Positions 5,429 to 6,394 of a stretch of DNA of 6,394 nt are shown here, one piece after another. Every line of letters begins with the position of its first letter. Position 1 is the first letter of the stretch. The notes below the pieces were generated by a model. The model saw nothing but the letters and a program-made list of their open reading frames with translations. It made no database searches and had not been told where the DNA came from. The position numbers were made by a program, and so were the translations under genes. Source of the DNA: Aequorivita sp. (GTDB taxonomy: Bacteria; Bacteroidota; Bacteroidia; Flavobacteriales; Flavobacteriaceae); NCBI GenBank assembly GCA_020435865.1, contig JAGQYZ010000120.1, positions 1 to 6,394 of the forward strand, written 5' to 3'.

Positions 5429-6394
5429 CTGGTTTTTTAAAGTATATCAACTTCTGCTGAAAAATAAGATCGGCAGTGCATTGCTTTTGCTTTTGGTTCT
5501 TTTCGGGCTGGTTTTTCTTGTTTCTAAAATTCGTTTTGAAGAGGATATTTCAAAATTGATTCCTATTAACAGTGAAAATCAGGATCTTCAAAAAGTAATG
5601 AAAACCGTCAATTTTACGGACAAAATTATTGTTACTATCCAACGAAACGATGCTACGGAAGTTAATGAACTTACCCAATATGCCACGGAGTTTGTGGATA
5701 GTTTGCAAACCCATTCTTCACAATACATCAAAAACATCCGAGGCAAAGTAAAAGATGACGATTTGCTGCGCACTATGAATTTTGTGTATGAAAACCTACC
5801 GCTGTTTTTAGACAAAGAGGATTACAGAACCATTGCCAAAAAACTTCAAAAAGACAGTATTGCTAACGCTACCGAAGCCAATTACAGAACGCTTATTTCA
5901 CCTTCTGGCATTGTCTCAAAAGACATGATTTTGAAAGATCCATTAGGGCTTTCGTTCATTGGTTTAAAAAAATTACGCCAACTGGGCGTTACGGACGATT
6001 TTGTTTTGAAAGATGGTTTTTTGGTAAGCAAAGACAAAAAGAACATTCTGCTTTTTATAACCCCAAAATTTTCAAGTAGCGAAACTTCCGAAAACAGCAG
6101 GTTTGCTAAAGATTTATATGCACTTCAAAATTCAATGAATCAGAAATATTCTGGAAAAGTAAGTTGTGAATATTTTGGCGCCGCACTAATTGCGGTTGCA
6201 AATGCACAGCAGATTAAAAGGGATATTCAGTTTACCGTTGGCATCGCGTTGACGTTGCTCATTCTGGTTTTTATTGTTTTTTACCGAAAACTTTATGTGC
6301 CTATAATTCTCTTTGTACCGACCATTTTTGGAGGTCTTTTGGCAGTAGCTTTGTTGTATTTGCTTCGTGGGGAAATTTCTGCCATTTCATTAGG
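5421..6394 (+). CDS. MMPL/RND-type lipid exporter, N-terminal part (3' end outside window)
   Basis: The frame is open from ATG 5421 to the window end: 324 complete codons with no stop. The ATG overlaps the glycosyltransferase stop region by 8 bp, so the two are co-translated. Domains in order are a first membrane helix (about 18-35), the typical RND/MMPL post-helix segment IRFEEDISKLIP (37-48), a periplasmic domain (about 36-268), the segment GAALIAVANAQQIKRDI (253-269) that leads into the helix bundle, then membrane helices at about 271-287 and 292-315. MMPL proteins are proton-driven exporters of lipids and glycolipids, usually with 11-12 helices, so more than half of the protein is probably missing here. 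Together with the LolA-like carrier and lipoprotein upstream it could form a route moving the finished polyene lipid out of the inner membrane. Family call solid, cargo inferred. Confidence 0.88.
   Translation, partial: MGNWFFKVYQLLLKNKIGSALLLLLVLFGLVFLVSKIRFEEDISKLIPINSENQDLQKVMKTVNFTDKIIVTIQRNDATEVNELTQYATEFVDSLQTHSSQYIKNIRGKVKDDDLLRTMNFVYENLPLFLDKEDYRTIAKKLQKDSIANATEANYRTLISPSGIVSKDMILKDPLGLSFIGLKKLRQLGVTDDFVLKDGFLVSKDKKNILLFITPKFSSSETSENSRFAKDLYALQNSMNQKYSGKVSCEYFGAALIAVANAQQIKRDIQFTVGIALTLLILVFIVFYRKLYVPIILFVPTIFGGLLAVALLYLLRGEISAISL

Noticed and set aside
5588..5815. 75-codon - strand open frame
   Set aside because: It is antisense to the MMPL exporter's periplasmic domain, which is continuous and shows family motifs on the + strand.
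1..6394. CRISPR array, insertion sequence, phage or defence genes
   Set aside because: No direct-repeat/spacer pattern, transposase motif, integrase or phage protein was seen. All genes fit one lipid biosynthesis and transport theme.

Overview
The window looks like chromosomal DNA from a member of the Bacteroidota, most likely a flavobacterium. It is AT-rich, and start codons mostly lack clear Shine-Dalgarno sequences. The one sizeable intergenic gap carries a TAnnTTTG-type -7 box, and the gene content is typical of flexirubin / aryl-polyene (dialkylresorcinol-aryl polyene type) loci in that phylum. The family assignments come from motifs read by eye; no database search was possible.

Layout: all genes are on the + strand. 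First block (1-4104): the C-terminal tail of a beta-ketoacyl-ACP synthase; a second, catalytically degenerate ketosynthase homologue that resembles a chain-length factor; a membrane-anchored NodB-type polysaccharide deacetylase; a secreted LolA-like carrier; a small outer-membrane-type lipoprotein; a FabZ-like hotdog dehydratase; and a secreted helical protein of unknown function. These genes overlap or abut (1, 7, 8 and 23 bp overlaps, a 1 bp gap, a 1 bp overlap), so they very probably form one translationally coupled operon. Second block (4235-6394): a family-2 glycosyltransferase fused to a DUF2062 membrane domain, then the N-terminal part of an MMPL/RND-type exporter that runs off the window end. 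These two also overlap, by 8 bp. The 130 bp gap between the blocks holds an AT-rich inverted repeat directly after the stop codon, a candidate promoter, and a GC-richer interrupted palindrome that looks like an interspersed repeat.

How it fits together (inference): the ketosynthase pair and the dehydratase would build a polyunsaturated acyl chain on an acyl carrier protein. The glycosyltransferase and deacetylase would modify the lipid or a head group. The MMPL exporter, LolA-like carrier and lipoprotein would move the finished lipid/pigment from the inner to the outer membrane. The carrier protein, ketoreductase, ammonia-lyase and acyltransferases expected of such a locus are not in the window and would have to lie outside it.

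Most interesting observations: (1) the second ketosynthase homologue has lost the Cys and both His of the catalytic triad; (2) the hotdog dehydratase keeps its His but has Gln where FabZ has the catalytic Glu; (3) a dnaX-like -1 frameshift arrangement (A AAA AAG, 6-nt spacer, hairpin, immediate -1 stop) lies exactly at the junction between the glycosyltransferase and DUF2062 domains; (4) the intergenic palindrome falls in the predicted 5' leader of the second transcription unit.
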